A DNA stretch of 64,000 nt, from contig OX155960.1 in NCBI GenBank assembly GCA_944548615.1, positions 8,490,029-8,554,028 of the forward strand. The letters run 5' to 3'. This DNA is from Micropterix aruncella. Its lineage: Eukaryota > Arthropoda > Insecta > Lepidoptera > Micropterigidae. The notes under the pieces are model-generated. The model was not told the DNA's origin. It saw only the letters and a program-made list of their open reading frames with translations, and did no database searches. A program made the translations under genes and the position numbers. Of the stretch, positions 45,090 through 57,600 are shown one piece after another; the first letter of the stretch is position 1; each line of letters starts with the position of its first letter.

Positions 45090-45409
45090 AAAGCACGTTT
45101 GATGTATTATTATTATTTAGTATTTATTGGGATAAGCTAAAACAACATCTGTGCGCAGCGGAGAGGTGGCATGAAAGGTACGTTTTTGTTTCGACATTAA
45201 AAATTCAAATTTACAAATGATTTAAGCAGTAATTTGAATTACTCCTAGCAGTAATCTGAAAACTCCTTTTCTTAACTTTTGTTTTTGTGGTGGGGACTAT
45301 TCATTTAAAATCAAAAAATAGAGTAAATCATTCTCAAACTCACTCTCAGAATCAGAAAACATATTGTACAACGGTTGTACACAATACAAGTGCACCTGTT
45401 GATAGTTAA

Positions 45410-47275
45410 CCCTTTATGGCGCTAAATTGCAGTTCTGCATCATACCATTCGAACTCCCGAAAATTTTCAAACAAACAAAAAAAACACCATTTAGCGCAGT
45501 GTTATATCTCTACCGCAAAGCATTCTTACTAATTAGATGGTTTCAATTATACTAGGTGGCGCTATTTTTCATTTTGTGGTCACTTGAAGCACAGTATATC
45601 AACAACCAGTAGCTTTACTCTCGAGCTACAAGGCAATGCGGGAAGATGATGCGAGAAATGTGGACAGAGGGGTCCGCCCCGACGAACGCGAACATTTAGC
45701 ATTATGGCCAGGTAAAGGATGGCGATTTTTCGAGCATTCGGACATCTGCGTAGGCCTACTAGAGGAATATCTGGCGAGCAAATGCGAGCCCTTACGACTC
45801 GTGTCGTATTCATTTTGATTTCAATTTTGTTCTAAGAGAAGCTACTGTCTGGGGTATAGGTACTGTGCTTGAAGTGAGAAACCCGCCAAAACCGGTATGT
45901 GAAGTTCGCGCGCGAGTTCAATCGTATGTTTTTATTAGTGGTACTGAAAATATCGACCTGAAATTGCTGTGGAGTAACGGTAAGTTATTGATTTTTGCCA
46001 ATTTGATGTAATTCAAATGTATTTTACTATATTTACAGAGATAGGCTACACTTTTGTTATGATGCAGTGATGCATCATTGCGCTAAACGATTATAATTCA
46101 TTACTTTGTTTATAATATGTATCTTTTTTTCTTTCAGGCTCATTACGAGTTCGAGGCTTCCACGTTTAGGTTTCAGGCTTCCAACTTTGACGACTGACTA
46201 ATTAGAAAACATTCAGAACCCAATGGGAAGATAGTAATAACCGTAGCTGATCCATCGTACATATTGGAATGGAATGGTCAGAATTTACGTGAAGACTCGG
46301 ATGAGGAACCAGAACTATCAGACCCAGAAGACCAGGACAACAACATCTTGCCGCTGAGCTTGTAGACAAATACCAGCACTACGGTTTAGCCATGTGTGAC
46401 ACCGCTTGCTGTTTCAGTACATAGAAAACTATATGGAAAACTAAAAACCTAGAGCTTGCAAACTATAATGGCGTGGACATATCCTTAGTGGACTGGAGAG
46501 ACAATAAGATTGTGAATCTTGTATCTAGCTTTGCTGGCAAGAACCCTACATCTGTCGTAAGTAGATTTGACAAGTCGCAAAAGAAACATGTTGCTGTAGA
46601 GCGGCCTTTCATCGTGGATGAATACAATCGTCCCATGGGTGGTGTGGACCTAATGGACTGCGTAATAGGCCACTATAAAAAATAAACTTCGCAGCAAACG
46701 TTGGTTCATACGATAATTTTTTTTTATATGACAATGTGTCATGCATGGCTGTTATATAGAAGAATTCATGACGACACCAACAATAAGGACCGGGTGCTAA
46801 GTTCGGCTGATTTTCGATTAGAAATTGCTGATACATTAGTAAAATATAAAAAAACGAACCGGCTCAAGCGAACTAGCGATGCAGAAATACTGATACAGAA
46901 CAAAAAGAGGAAAGGGCCATGTCAGTATGTTCCACCGAAAGAAGTAAGATTGTATCAATTAGGACACTGGCCTATATGGTCTGAAAAAGGCTGAGATGCA
47001 ATCTTATAGGATGTAAAGGAATAGCTCAAACATGTCAAAAATGTGGTGTAGCTTTATGTTTTAACAAGAATAATAACTGTTTTCATACTTCCTAACTTTT
47101 GGTATGTTTTAACACCATGATGCACTTCTGCATCACCAAGTTTTTTTTCTAAAATAAATATTTTTTCAAACGTATGTATGATTTTTAAAAATATTTTCCC
47201 ATTATCTATATTGTCCTATCATTATTTATATAGGCAATAAAAAATATATAAAAAAAGTCCTTGTGCCGTAAAGGG
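45410..47275 (+). mobile_element. Degraded piggyBac element
   Basis: TTAA flanks at 45406-45409 and 47276-47279. The inverted ends are CCCTTTATGGCGC and CCCTTTACGGCAC. A ttctgcatca-type motif occurs inside both ends. About 1.87 kb, with broken transposase pieces in the middle. Confidence 0.88.
46473..47095 (+). pseudogene. piggyBac transposase C-terminal half, broken
   Basis: Reads VDWRDNKIVNLVSSFAG, SRFDKSQKKHVAVERPF and DEYNRPMGGVDLMDC, the classic piggyBac block, then stops at 46683. The next frame (46701-46994) holds the continuing C-terminus. After another stop, a Cys-rich tail (GCKGIAQTCQKCGVALCF) is readable at about 46995-47093. Several breaks make it non-functional. Confidence 0.85.
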
Positions 47276-47362
47276 TTAATTAATAACTGGCTATTGGACT
47301 AAAGGCGTTCTGGAACGGATAAAGTCAGACGAATATTTTATTATTATTATTAGTGTTTAATA

Positions 47363-47395
47363 TCTACTAATATATAATTAAAATATATTAGTAGA
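47363..47395. repeat. Inverted repeat, 13-bp arms
   Basis: Arms tctactaatatat (47363-47375) and its complement (47383-47395), with a 7-base loop. Confidence 0.85.
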
Positions 47396-47422
47396 GACCG
47401 AAATCAAAGAAGTCGTAAATCG

Positions 47423-47458
47423 CACATCTAGGTACAGGCGTAAGCCTAGTTAGATGTG
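47423..47458. repeat. Imperfect inverted repeat
   Basis: Arms cacatcta and tagatgtg, with inner ctagg/cctag pairing slightly offset. Confidence 0.6.
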
Positions 47459-47664
47459 TGACGTACCTCGGGTTGCTTGGAATTGGGATGAGTCAATTTG
47501 ACTATTTTAATTTAAAGTCATTTTTTGTTTCCTTGTGTAAACTTAGCTGAATATAATATATGTAATATGAAATAAATAAACCTTCTGAGGTGAGACAGCT
47601 GCTTCTGATGCCATATATATACGTTGCAAACGCGGTACAAGTGTGCAAACCAATGTGGGAGCGT

Positions 47665-47725
47665 TACGTTTTATTCGTTCCTGCGTAGGACAAAATTTGT
47701 CCTACGCAGGAACGAATAAAACGTA
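47665..47725. repeat. Perfect 30-bp palindrome, 1-base centre
   Basis: The arm at 47665-47694 is the exact complement of 47696-47725, with only base 47695 between. Arm length, perfection and the minimal spacer make a hairpin or cruciform likely. The string tacgcaggaacga is repeated directly just after it. Confidence 0.95.
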
Positions 47726-47733
47726 CGCAGGAA

Positions 47734-47776
47734 CGATTCAGGTAGAGACACATTTAATGTGTCTCTACCTGAATCG
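47734..47776. repeat. Perfect 21-bp palindrome, 1-base centre
   Basis: Arms 47734-47754 and 47756-47776 are exact complements around base 47755. It lies 8 bp after the 30-bp palindrome. Confidence 0.95.
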
Positions 47777-47904
47777 CCGTAGACGTCCAGCCGGCGATTT
47801 TTTGAATAGGCTCTCAGCTGTCAGTTTGCGACGGAACAGACAACTTCAAACGTAAACAAAATTACCCGAATGAACCTGGCGCCTGCCTCAGCAACAAAAC
47901 GTCT

Positions 47905-47948
47905 ATTGGCTAACGGTTTAAGCCAATCACAGCCGACGCTTAACCAAT
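47905..47948. promoter_or_regulatory. Cluster of three CCAAT-type motifs
   Basis: ATTGG at 47905-47909, CCAAT at 47923-47927 and 47944-47948. This spacing resembles CCAAT-box clusters in promoters, but no gene is seen next to it, so the role is only suggested. Confidence 0.3.
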
Positions 47949-48124
47949 CAGAAGCATCTAAAATAGCGTTTTGCAGCATAACCAATATGAGGAATATTTT
48001 TTTAACAGGACACCCAACATTATAATTGTAAATCGTCCGTCATGTCTATTGTCTATGACTTTTTCGGCATATCTGCGAATAGCAACTAATATATAAATTG
48101 TTTATTTATGTATTGGATTATTAC

Positions 48125-51100
48125 TTTAGAAAGTTCAAAATTTTACTATACATAGCTGATGATATTTTACATCACATATAAAAAGTGCGTGAGGTCATTT
48201 TTTCTTAAATTGGAGATATTAATTCCCAACCTCGGGCCCGCGCCGCGTCGATAACTATATGTAATGGTCGTGGCAGCCGCTCAAACTTCGGTCTGGCTGG
48301 CATCGAGAATCCCAGTTTAAGAAGTTCAAAATTTTGCTATACATAGCTGATGATATTTTACATCACATATAAAAAGTGCGTGAGGTAATTTTTTCTTAAA
48401 TTGGAGATATTAATTCCCGAACTCGGGCCCGCGCCGCGCCGATGACTGTATGTAATGGTGGTGGCAGCCACTCAAACTTCGGTCTGGCAGGCATCGAGAA
48501 TCCCACTTTAGGAAGTTCAAAATTTTACTATACATAGCTGATGATATTCTACATCACATATAAAAGTGCGTGAGGTCGTTTTTTCTTAAATTGGAGATAT
48601 TATTTCCAAACTCGGGCCCGCTCTCCGCCGATGATTATATTTAATGAGCGAGGCGGCCGCTCAAACTTCGGTCTGGCTGGCATCGAGAATCGCATTTTAG
48701 GAAGTTCAAAATTTTACTATATATAGCTGATGATATTTTACATCACATATAAAAAGTGCGTGAGGTCATAAATTGGAGATATTAATTCCCGAACTCGGGC
48801 CCGCGCCGCGTCGATAACTATATGTAATGGTGGTGGCAGCCGCTCAAACTTCGGTCTGGCTGGCATCGAGAATCCCACTTTAGGAAGTTCAAAATTTTAC
48901 TATACATAGCTGATGATATTTTACATCAAATATAAAAAGTGCGTGAGGTCATTTTTTCTTAAATTGGAGATATTATTTCCCAAACTCGGGCCCGCGCCGC
49001 GTCGATAACTATATGTAATGGTGGTGGCAGCCGCTCAAACTTCGGTCTGGCTGGCATCGAGAATCCCACTTTAGGAAGTTCAAAATTTTACTATACATAG
49101 CTGATGATATTTTACATCACATATAAAAAGTGCGTGAGGTCATTTTTTCTTAAATTGGAGATATTATTTCCCAAACTCGGGCCCGCTCTCCGCCGATGAT
49201 TATATTTAATGAGCGAGGCGGCCGCTCAAACTTCGGTCTGGCTGGCATCGAGAATCCCATTTTAGGAAGTTCAAAATTTTACTATATATATCTGATGATA
49301 TTTTACATCACATATAAAAAGTGCGTGAGGTCATTTTTTCTTAAATTGGAGATATTATTTCCCGAACTCGTGCCCGCGCCGCGTCGATGACTATATGTAA
49401 TGGTGGTGGCAGCCGCTCAAACTTCGGTCTGGCTGGCATCGAGAATCCCACTTTAGGAAGTTCAAAATTTTACTATACATAGCTGATGATATTTTACATC
49501 ACATATAAAAAGTGCGTGAGGTCATTTTTTCTTAAATTGGAGATATTGTTTCCCAAACTCGGGCCCGCTCTCCGCCGATGATTATATTTAATGAGCGAGG
49601 CGACCGCTCAAACTTCGGTCTGGCAGGCATCGATAATCCCACTTTAGGAAGTTCAAAATTTTACTATACATAGCAGATGATATTCTACATCACATATAAA
49701 AAGTGCGTGAGGTCGTTTTTTCTTAAATTGGAGATATTATTTCCCGAACTCGTGCCCGCGCCGCGTCGATGACTATATGTAATGGTGGTGGCAGCCGCTC
49801 AAACTTCGGTCTGGCTGGCATCGAGAATCCCACTTTAGGAAGTTCAAAATTTTACTATACATAGCTGATGATATTTTACATCACATATAAAAAGTGCGTG
49901 AGGTCATTTTTTCTTAAATTGGAGATATTATTTCCCAAACTCGGGCCCGCTCTCCGCCGATGATTATATTTAATGAGCGAGGCGACCGCTCAAACTTCGG
50001 TCTGGCAGGCATCGAGAATCCCACTTTAGGAAGTTCAAAATTTTACTATACATAGCAGATGATATTCTACATCACATATAAAAAGTGCGTGAGGTCATTT
50101 TTTCTTAAATTGGAGATATTATTTCCCAAACTCGGGCCCGCTCTCCGCCGATGATAATATTTAATGAGCGAGGCGGCCGCTCAAACTTCGGTCTGGCTGG
50201 CATCGAGAATCCCATTTTAGGAACATCAAAATTTTACTATATATAGCTGATGATATTTTACATCACATATAAAAAGTGCGTGAGGTCATTTTTTCTTAAA
50301 TTGGAGATATTATTTCCCAAACTCGGGCCCGCTCTCCGCCGATGATTATATTTAATGAGCGAGGCGGCCGCTCAAACTTCGGTCTGGCTGGCATCGAGAA
50401 TCAAATTTTAGGAAGTTCAAAATTTTACTATATATAGCTGATGATATTTTACATTACATATAAAAAGTGCGTGAGGTCATTTTTTCTTAAATTGGAGATA
50501 TTAATTCCCGAACTCGGGCCCGCGCCGCGCCGATGACTGTATGTAATGGTGGTGGCAGCCACTCAAACTTCGGTCTGACAGGCATCGAGAATCCCACTTT
50601 AGGAAGTTCAAAATTTTACTGTACATAGCTGATGATATTCTACATCACATATAAAAAGTGCGTGAGGTCATTTTTTCTTAAATTGGAGATATTATTTCCC
50701 AAACTCGGGCCCGCTCTCCGCCGATGATTATATTTAATGAGCGAGGCGGCCGCTCAAACTTCGGTCTGGCTGGCATCAAGAATCCCATTTTAGGAAGTTC
50801 AAAATTTTACTATATATAGCTGATGATATTTTACATCACATATAGAAAGTGCGTGAGGTCATTTTTTCTTAAATTGGAGATATTAATTCCCGAACTCGTG
50901 CCCGCGCCGCGTCGATGACTATATGTAATGGTCGTGGCAGCCGCTCAAACTTCGGTCTGGCTGGCATCGAGAATCCCACTTTAGGAAGTTCAAAATTTTA
51001 CTATACATAGCAGATGATATTCTACATCACATATAAAAAGTGCGTGAGGTCGTTTTTTCTTAAATTGGAGATATTATTTCCCGAACTCGTGCCCGCGCCG

Positions 51101-51680
51101 CGTCGATGACTATATGTAATGGTGGTGGCAGCCGCTCAAACTTCGGTCTGGCTGGCATCGAGAATCCCACTTTAGGAAGTTCAAAATTTTACTGTACATA
51201 GCAGATGATATTCTACATCACATATAAAAAGTGCGTGAGGTCATTTTTTCTGAAATTGGAGATATTATTTCCCAAACTCGGGCCCGCTCTTTGCCGATGA
51301 TTATATTTAATGAGCGAGGCGACCGCTCAAACTTCGGTCTAGCAGGCATCGAGAATCTCACTTTAGGAAGTTTAAAATTTTACTATACATAGCTGATGAT
51401 ATTCTACATCACATATAAAAAGTGCGTGAGGTCATTTTTTCTTAAATTGGAGATATTATTTCCCAAACTCGGGCCCGCTCTCCGCCGATGATTATATTTA
51501 ATGAGCGAGGCGGCCGCTCAAACTTCGGTCTGGCTGGCATCGAGAATCCCATTTTAGGAAGTTCAAAATTTTACTATATATAGCTGATGATATTTTACAT
51601 CACATATAAAAAGTGCGTGAGGTCATTTTTTCTTAAATTGGAGATATTAATTCCCGAACTCGGGCCCGCGCCGCGTCGAT
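48125..51680 (+). repeat. Satellite array, forward arm, about 191-bp monomer
   Basis: About 18-19 tandem monomers. The distance between successive aagttcaaaattt motifs is 191, 191, 189, 183, 191, 191 and 191. Two subtypes differ in a box of about 70 bp: type A (gtaatggtggtggcagccgc, cgcgccgcgtcgat) and type B (tttaatgagcgaggcggccg, gctctccgccgat). The remaining part (tttacatcacatataaaaag, gtgcgtgaggtcat) is well conserved. Open frames in it are chance. Confidence 0.97.
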
Positions 51681-51690
51681 AACATACAGT
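51681..51690. other. Turn-around point of the satellite array
   Basis: A ten-base spacer, aacatacagt, with A-type GC-rich boxes facing each other on both sides (gggcccgcgccgcg against its near-complement cgctgcgcgggccc). Monomer orientation flips here. Confidence 0.9.
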
Positions 51691-54600
51691 CATCGGCGCT
51701 GCGCGGGCCCGAGGTTCGGGAATTAATATCTCCAATTTAAGAAAAAATGACCTCACGCACTTTTTATATGTGATGTAAAATATCATCTGCTATATATAGT
51801 AAAATTTTGAACTTCCTAAAGTGGGATTCTCGATGCCTACCAGACCGAAGTTTGAGCGGCTGCCACCACCATTACATACAGTCATCGGCGCGGCGCGGGC
51901 ACGAGTTCGGGAATTAATATCTCCAATTTAAGAAAAAATGACCTCACGCACTTTTTATATGTAATGTAAAATATCATAAGCTATGTACAGTAAAATTTTT
52001 AACTTCCTAAAGTGGGATTCTCGATGCCTGCCAGACCGAAGTTTGAGTGGCTGCCACCACCATTACATACAGTCATCGGCGCTGCGCGGGCCCGAGGTTC
52101 GGGAATTAATATCTCCAATTTAAGAAAAAATGACCTCACGCACTTTTTATATGTTATGTATAATATCATCAGCTATGTATAGTAAAATTTTGAACTTCCT
52201 AAAGTGGGATTCTCGATGCCTACCAGACCGAAGTTTGAGCGGCTGCCACCACCATTACATACAGTCATCGGCGCGGCGCGGGCACGAGTTCGGGAATTAA
52301 TATCTCCAATTTAAGAAAAAATAACCTCACGCACTTTTTACATGTGATGTAAAATATCATCAGCTATGTATAGTAAAATTTTAAACTTCCTAAAGTGGGA
52401 TTCTCGATGCCTGCCAGACCGAAGTTTGAGTGGCGGCCACCACCATTACATACAGTCATCGGCGCTGCGCGGGCCCGAGTTCGGGAATTAATATCTCCAA
52501 TTTAAGAAAAAATGACCTCACGCACTTTTTATATGTGATGTAAAATATCATCAGCTATGTATAGTAAAATTTTGAACTTCCTAAAGTGGGATTCTCGATG
52601 CCAGCCAGACCGAAGTTTGAGCGGCTCCCACCACCATTACATATAGTCATCGACGCGGCGCGGGCCCGAGTTCGGGAATTAATATATCCAATTTAAGAAA
52701 AAATGACCTCACGCACTTTTTATATTTGATGTAAAATATCATCTGCTATGTACAGTAAAATTTTGAACTTCCTAAAGTGGGATTCTCGATGCCAGCCAGA
52801 CCGAAGTTTGAGTGGCTGCCACCACCATTACATACAGTCATCGGCGCGGCGCGGGCCCGAGTTCGGGAATTAATATCTCCAATTTAAGAAAAAATGACCT
52901 CACGCACTTTTTATATGTGATGTAAAATATTATCAGCTATGTATAGTAAAATTTTGAACTTCCTAAAGTGGGATTCTCGATGCCTGCCAGACCGAAGTTT
53001 GAGTGGCGGCCACCACCATTACATACAGTCATCGGCGCTGCGCGGGCCCGAGTTCGGGAATTAATATCTCCAATTTAAGAAAAAATAACCTCACGCACTT
53101 TTTATATGTAATGTACAATATCATCAGCTATGTACAGTAAAATTTTGAACTTCCTAAAGTGGGATTCTCGATGCCTGCCAGACCGAAGTTTGAGCGGCCG
53201 CCTCGCTCATTAAATATAATCATCGGCGGAGAGCGGGCCCGAGTTTGGGAAATAATATCTCCAATTTAAGAAAAAGTGACCTCACGCACTTTATATATGT
53301 GATGTATAATATCATCAGCTATGTATAGTAAAATTTTGAACTTCGTAAAGTAGGATTCTCGATGCATGCCAGACCGAAGTTTGAGCGGCCGCCTCGCTCA
53401 TTAAATATAATCATCGGCGGAGAGCGGGCCCGAGTTTGGGAAATAATATCTCCAATTTAAGAAAAAATGACCTCACGCACTTTTTATATGTGATGTAGAA
53501 TATCATCAGCTATGTATACTAAAATTTTGAAGTTCCTAAAGTGGGATTCTCGATGCCTGCCAGACCGAAGTTTGAGTGGCTGCCACCACCATTACATACA
53601 GTCATCGGCGCTGCGCGGGCCCGAGGTTCGGGAATTAATATCTCCAATTTAAGAAAAAATGACCTCACGCACTTTTTATATGTTATGTATAATATCATCA
53701 GCTATGTATAGTAAAATTTTGAACTTCCTAAAGTGGGATTCTTGATGCCTGCCAGACCGAAGTTTGAGCGGTCGCCTCGCTCATTAAATATAATCATCGG
53801 CGGAGAGCGGGCCCGAGTTTGGGAAATAATATCTCCAATTTAAGAAAAAATGACCTCACGCACTTTTTATATGTGATGTAAAATATCATCAGCTATGTAT
53901 AGTAAAATTTTGAACTTCCTAAAGTGGGATTCTCGATGCCAGCCAGACCGAAGTTTGAGCGGCTCCCACCACCATTACATATAGTCATCGACGCGGCGCG
54001 GGCCCGAGTTCGGGAATTAATATATCCAATTTAAGAAAAAATGACCTCACGCACTTTTTATATTTGATGTAAAATATCATCTGCTATGTACAGTAAAATT
54101 TTGAACTTCCTAAAGTGGGATTCTCGATGCCAGCCAGACCGAAGTTTGAGTGGCTGCCACCACCATTACATACAGTCATCGGCGCGGCGCGGGCCCGAGT
54201 TCGGGAATTAATATCTCCAATTTAAGAAAAAATGACCTCACGCACTTTTTATATGTGATGTAAAATATTATCAGCTATGTATAGTAAAATTTTGAACTTC
54301 CTAAAGTGGGATTCTCGATGCCTGCCAGACCGAAGTTTGAGTGGCGGCCACCACCATTACATACAGTCATCGGCGCTGCGCGGGCCCGAGTTCGGGAATT
54401 AATATCTCTAATTTAAGAAAAAATAACCTCACGCACTTTTTACATGTGATGTAAAATATCATCAGCTATGTATAGTAAAATTTTGAACTTCCTAAAGTGA
54501 TATTCTCGATGCCTGCCAGACCGAAGTTTGAGCGGCTGCCACCACCATTACATACAGTCATCGGCGCGGCGCGGGCACGAGTTCGGGAATTAATATCTCC

Positions 54601-57600
54601 AATTTAAGAAAAAATGACCTCACGCACTTTTTATATGTAATGTACAATATCATCAGCTATGTACAGTAAAATTTTGAACTTCCTAAAGTGGGATTCTCGA
54701 TGCCTGCCAGACCGAAGTTTGAGCGGCCGCCTCGCTCATTAAATATAATCATCGGCGGAGAGCGGGCCCGAGTTTGGGAAATAATATCTCCAATTTAAGA
54801 AAAAGTGACCTCACGCACTTTATATATGTGATGTATAATATCATCAGCTATGTATAGTAAAATCTTGAACTTCGTAAAGTAGGATTCTCGATGCATGCCA
54901 GACCGAAGTTTGAGCGGCCGCCTCGCTCATTAAATATAATCATCGGCGGAGAGCGGGCCCGAGTTTGGGAAATAATATCTCCAATTTAAGAAAAAACGAC
55001 CTCACGCACTTTTTATATGTGATGTAGAATATCATCAGCTATGTATACTAAAATTTTGAAGTTCCTAAAGTGGGATTCTCGATGCCTGCCAGACCGAAGT
55101 TTGAGTGGCTGCCACCACCATTACATACAGTCATCGGCGCTGCGCGGGCCCGAGGTTCGGGAATTAATATCTCCAATTTAAGAAAAAATTACCTCACGCA
55201 CTTTTTATATGTTATGTATAATATCATCAGCTATGTATAGTAAAATTTTGAACTTCCTAAAGTGGGATTCTTGATGCCTGCCAGACCGAAGTTTGAGCGG
55301 TCGCCTCGCTCATTAAATATAATCATCGGCGGAGAGCGGGCCCGAGTTTGGGAAATAATATCTCCAATTTAAGAAAAAATGACCTCACGCACTTTTTATA
55401 TGTGATGTAAAATATCATCAGCTATGTACAGTAAAATTTTGAACTTCCTAAAGTGGGATTCTCGATGCCTGCCAGACCGAAGTTTGAGTGGCTGCCACCA
55501 CCATTACATACAGTCATCGGCGCTGCGCGGGCCCGAGGTTCGGGAATTAATATCTCCAATTTAAGAAAAAATTACCTCACGCACTTTTTATATGTTATGT
55601 ATAATATCATCAGCTATGTATAGTAAAATTTTGAACTTCCTAAAGTGGGATTCTTGATGCCTGCCAGACCGAAGTTTGAGCGGTCGCCTCGCTCATTAAA
55701 TATAATCATCGGCGGAGAGCGGGCCCGAGTTTGGGAAATAATATCTCCAATTTAAGAAAAAATGACCTCACGCACTTTTTATATGTGATGTAAAATATCA
55801 TCAGCTATGTACAGTAAAATTTTGAACTTCCTAAAGTGGGATTCTCGATGCCAGCCAGACCGAAGTTTGAGTGGCTGCCACCACCATTACATACAGTCAT
55901 CGGCGCGGCGCGGGCCCGAGTTCGGGAATTAATATCTCCAGTTTAAGAAAAAATGACCTCACGCACTTTTTATATGTGATGTAAAATATTATCAGCTATG
56001 TATAGTAAAATTTTGAACTTCCTAAAGTGGGATTCTCGATGCCTGCCAGACCGAAGTTTGAGTGGCGGCCACCACCATTACATACAGTCATCGGCGCTGC
56101 GCGGGCCCGAGTTCGGGAATTAATATCTCCAATTTAAGAAAAAATAACCTCACGCACTTTTTACATGTGATGTAAAATATCATCAGCTATGTATAGTAAA
56201 ATTTTCAACTTCCTAAAGTGGGATTCTCGATGCCTGCCAGACCGAAGTTTGAGTGGCGGCCACCACCATTACATACAGTCATCGGCGCTGCGCGGGCCCG
56301 AGTTCGGGAATTAATATCTCCAATTTAAGAAAAAATGACCTCACGCACTTTTTATATGTGATATAGAATATCATCAGCTATGTATAGTAAAATTTTGAAC
56401 TTCCTAAAGTGGGATTCTCGATGCCTGCCAGACCGAAGTTTGAGCGGCTGCCACCACCATTACATACAGTCATCGGCGCGCGCGGGCACGAGTTCGGGAA
56501 TTAATATCTCCAATTTAAGAAAAAATGACCTCACGCACTTTTTATATGTAATGTACAATATCATCAGCTATGTACAGTAAAATTTTGAACTTCCTAAAGT
56601 GGGATTCTCGATGCCTGCCAGACCGAAGTTTGAGCGGCCGCCTCGCTCATTAAATATAATCATCGGCGGAGAGCGGGCCCGAGTTTGGGAAATAATATCT
56701 CCAATTTAAGAAAAAATGACCTCACGCACTTTATATATGTGATGTATAATATCATCAGCTATGTATAGTAAAATTTTGAACTTCCTAAAGTGGGATTCTC
56801 GATGCATGCCAGACCGAAGTTTGAGCGGCCGCCTCGCTCATTAAATATAATCATCGGCGGAGAGCGGGCCCGAGTTTGGGAAATAATATCTCCAATTTAA
56901 GAAAGAATGACCTCACGCACTTTTTATATGTGATGTAGAATATCATCAGCTATGTATACTAAAATTTTGAACTTCCTAAAGTTGGATTCTCGATGCCTGC
57001 CAGACCGAAGTTTGAGCGGCCGCCTCGCTCATTAAATATAATCGTCGGCGGAGAGCGGGCCCGAGTTTGGGAAATAATATCTCCAATTAAAGAAAAAATG
57101 ACCTCACGCACTTTTTATATGTGATGTAGAATATCATCAGCTATGTATAGTAAAATCTTGAACTTCCTAAAGTGGGATTCTCGATGCCTGCCAGACCGAA
57201 GTTTGAGTGGCGGCCACCACCATTACATACAGTCATCGGCGCTGCGCGGGCCCGAGTTCGGGAATTAATATCTCCAATTTAAGAAAAAATTACCTCACGC
57301 ACTTTTTACATGTGATGTAAAATATCATCAGCTATGTATAGTAAAATTTTGAACTTCCTAAAGTGGGATTCTCGATGCCTGCCAGACCGAAGTTTGAGCG
57401 GCCGCCTCGCTCATTAAATATAATCATCGGCGGAGAGCGGGCCCGAGTTTGGGAAATAATATCTCCAATTTAAGAAAAAATGACCTCACGCACTTTTTAT
57501 ATGTAATGTACAATATCATCAGCTATGTACAGTAAAATTTTTAACTTCCTAAAGTGGGATTCTCGATGCCTGCCAGACCGAAGTTTGAGCGGCCGCCTCG

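Noticed and set aside
47643..47855. Protein-coding frame over the palindromes
   Set aside because: It is open only because palindromes mirror sense codons; no motif and no start context.
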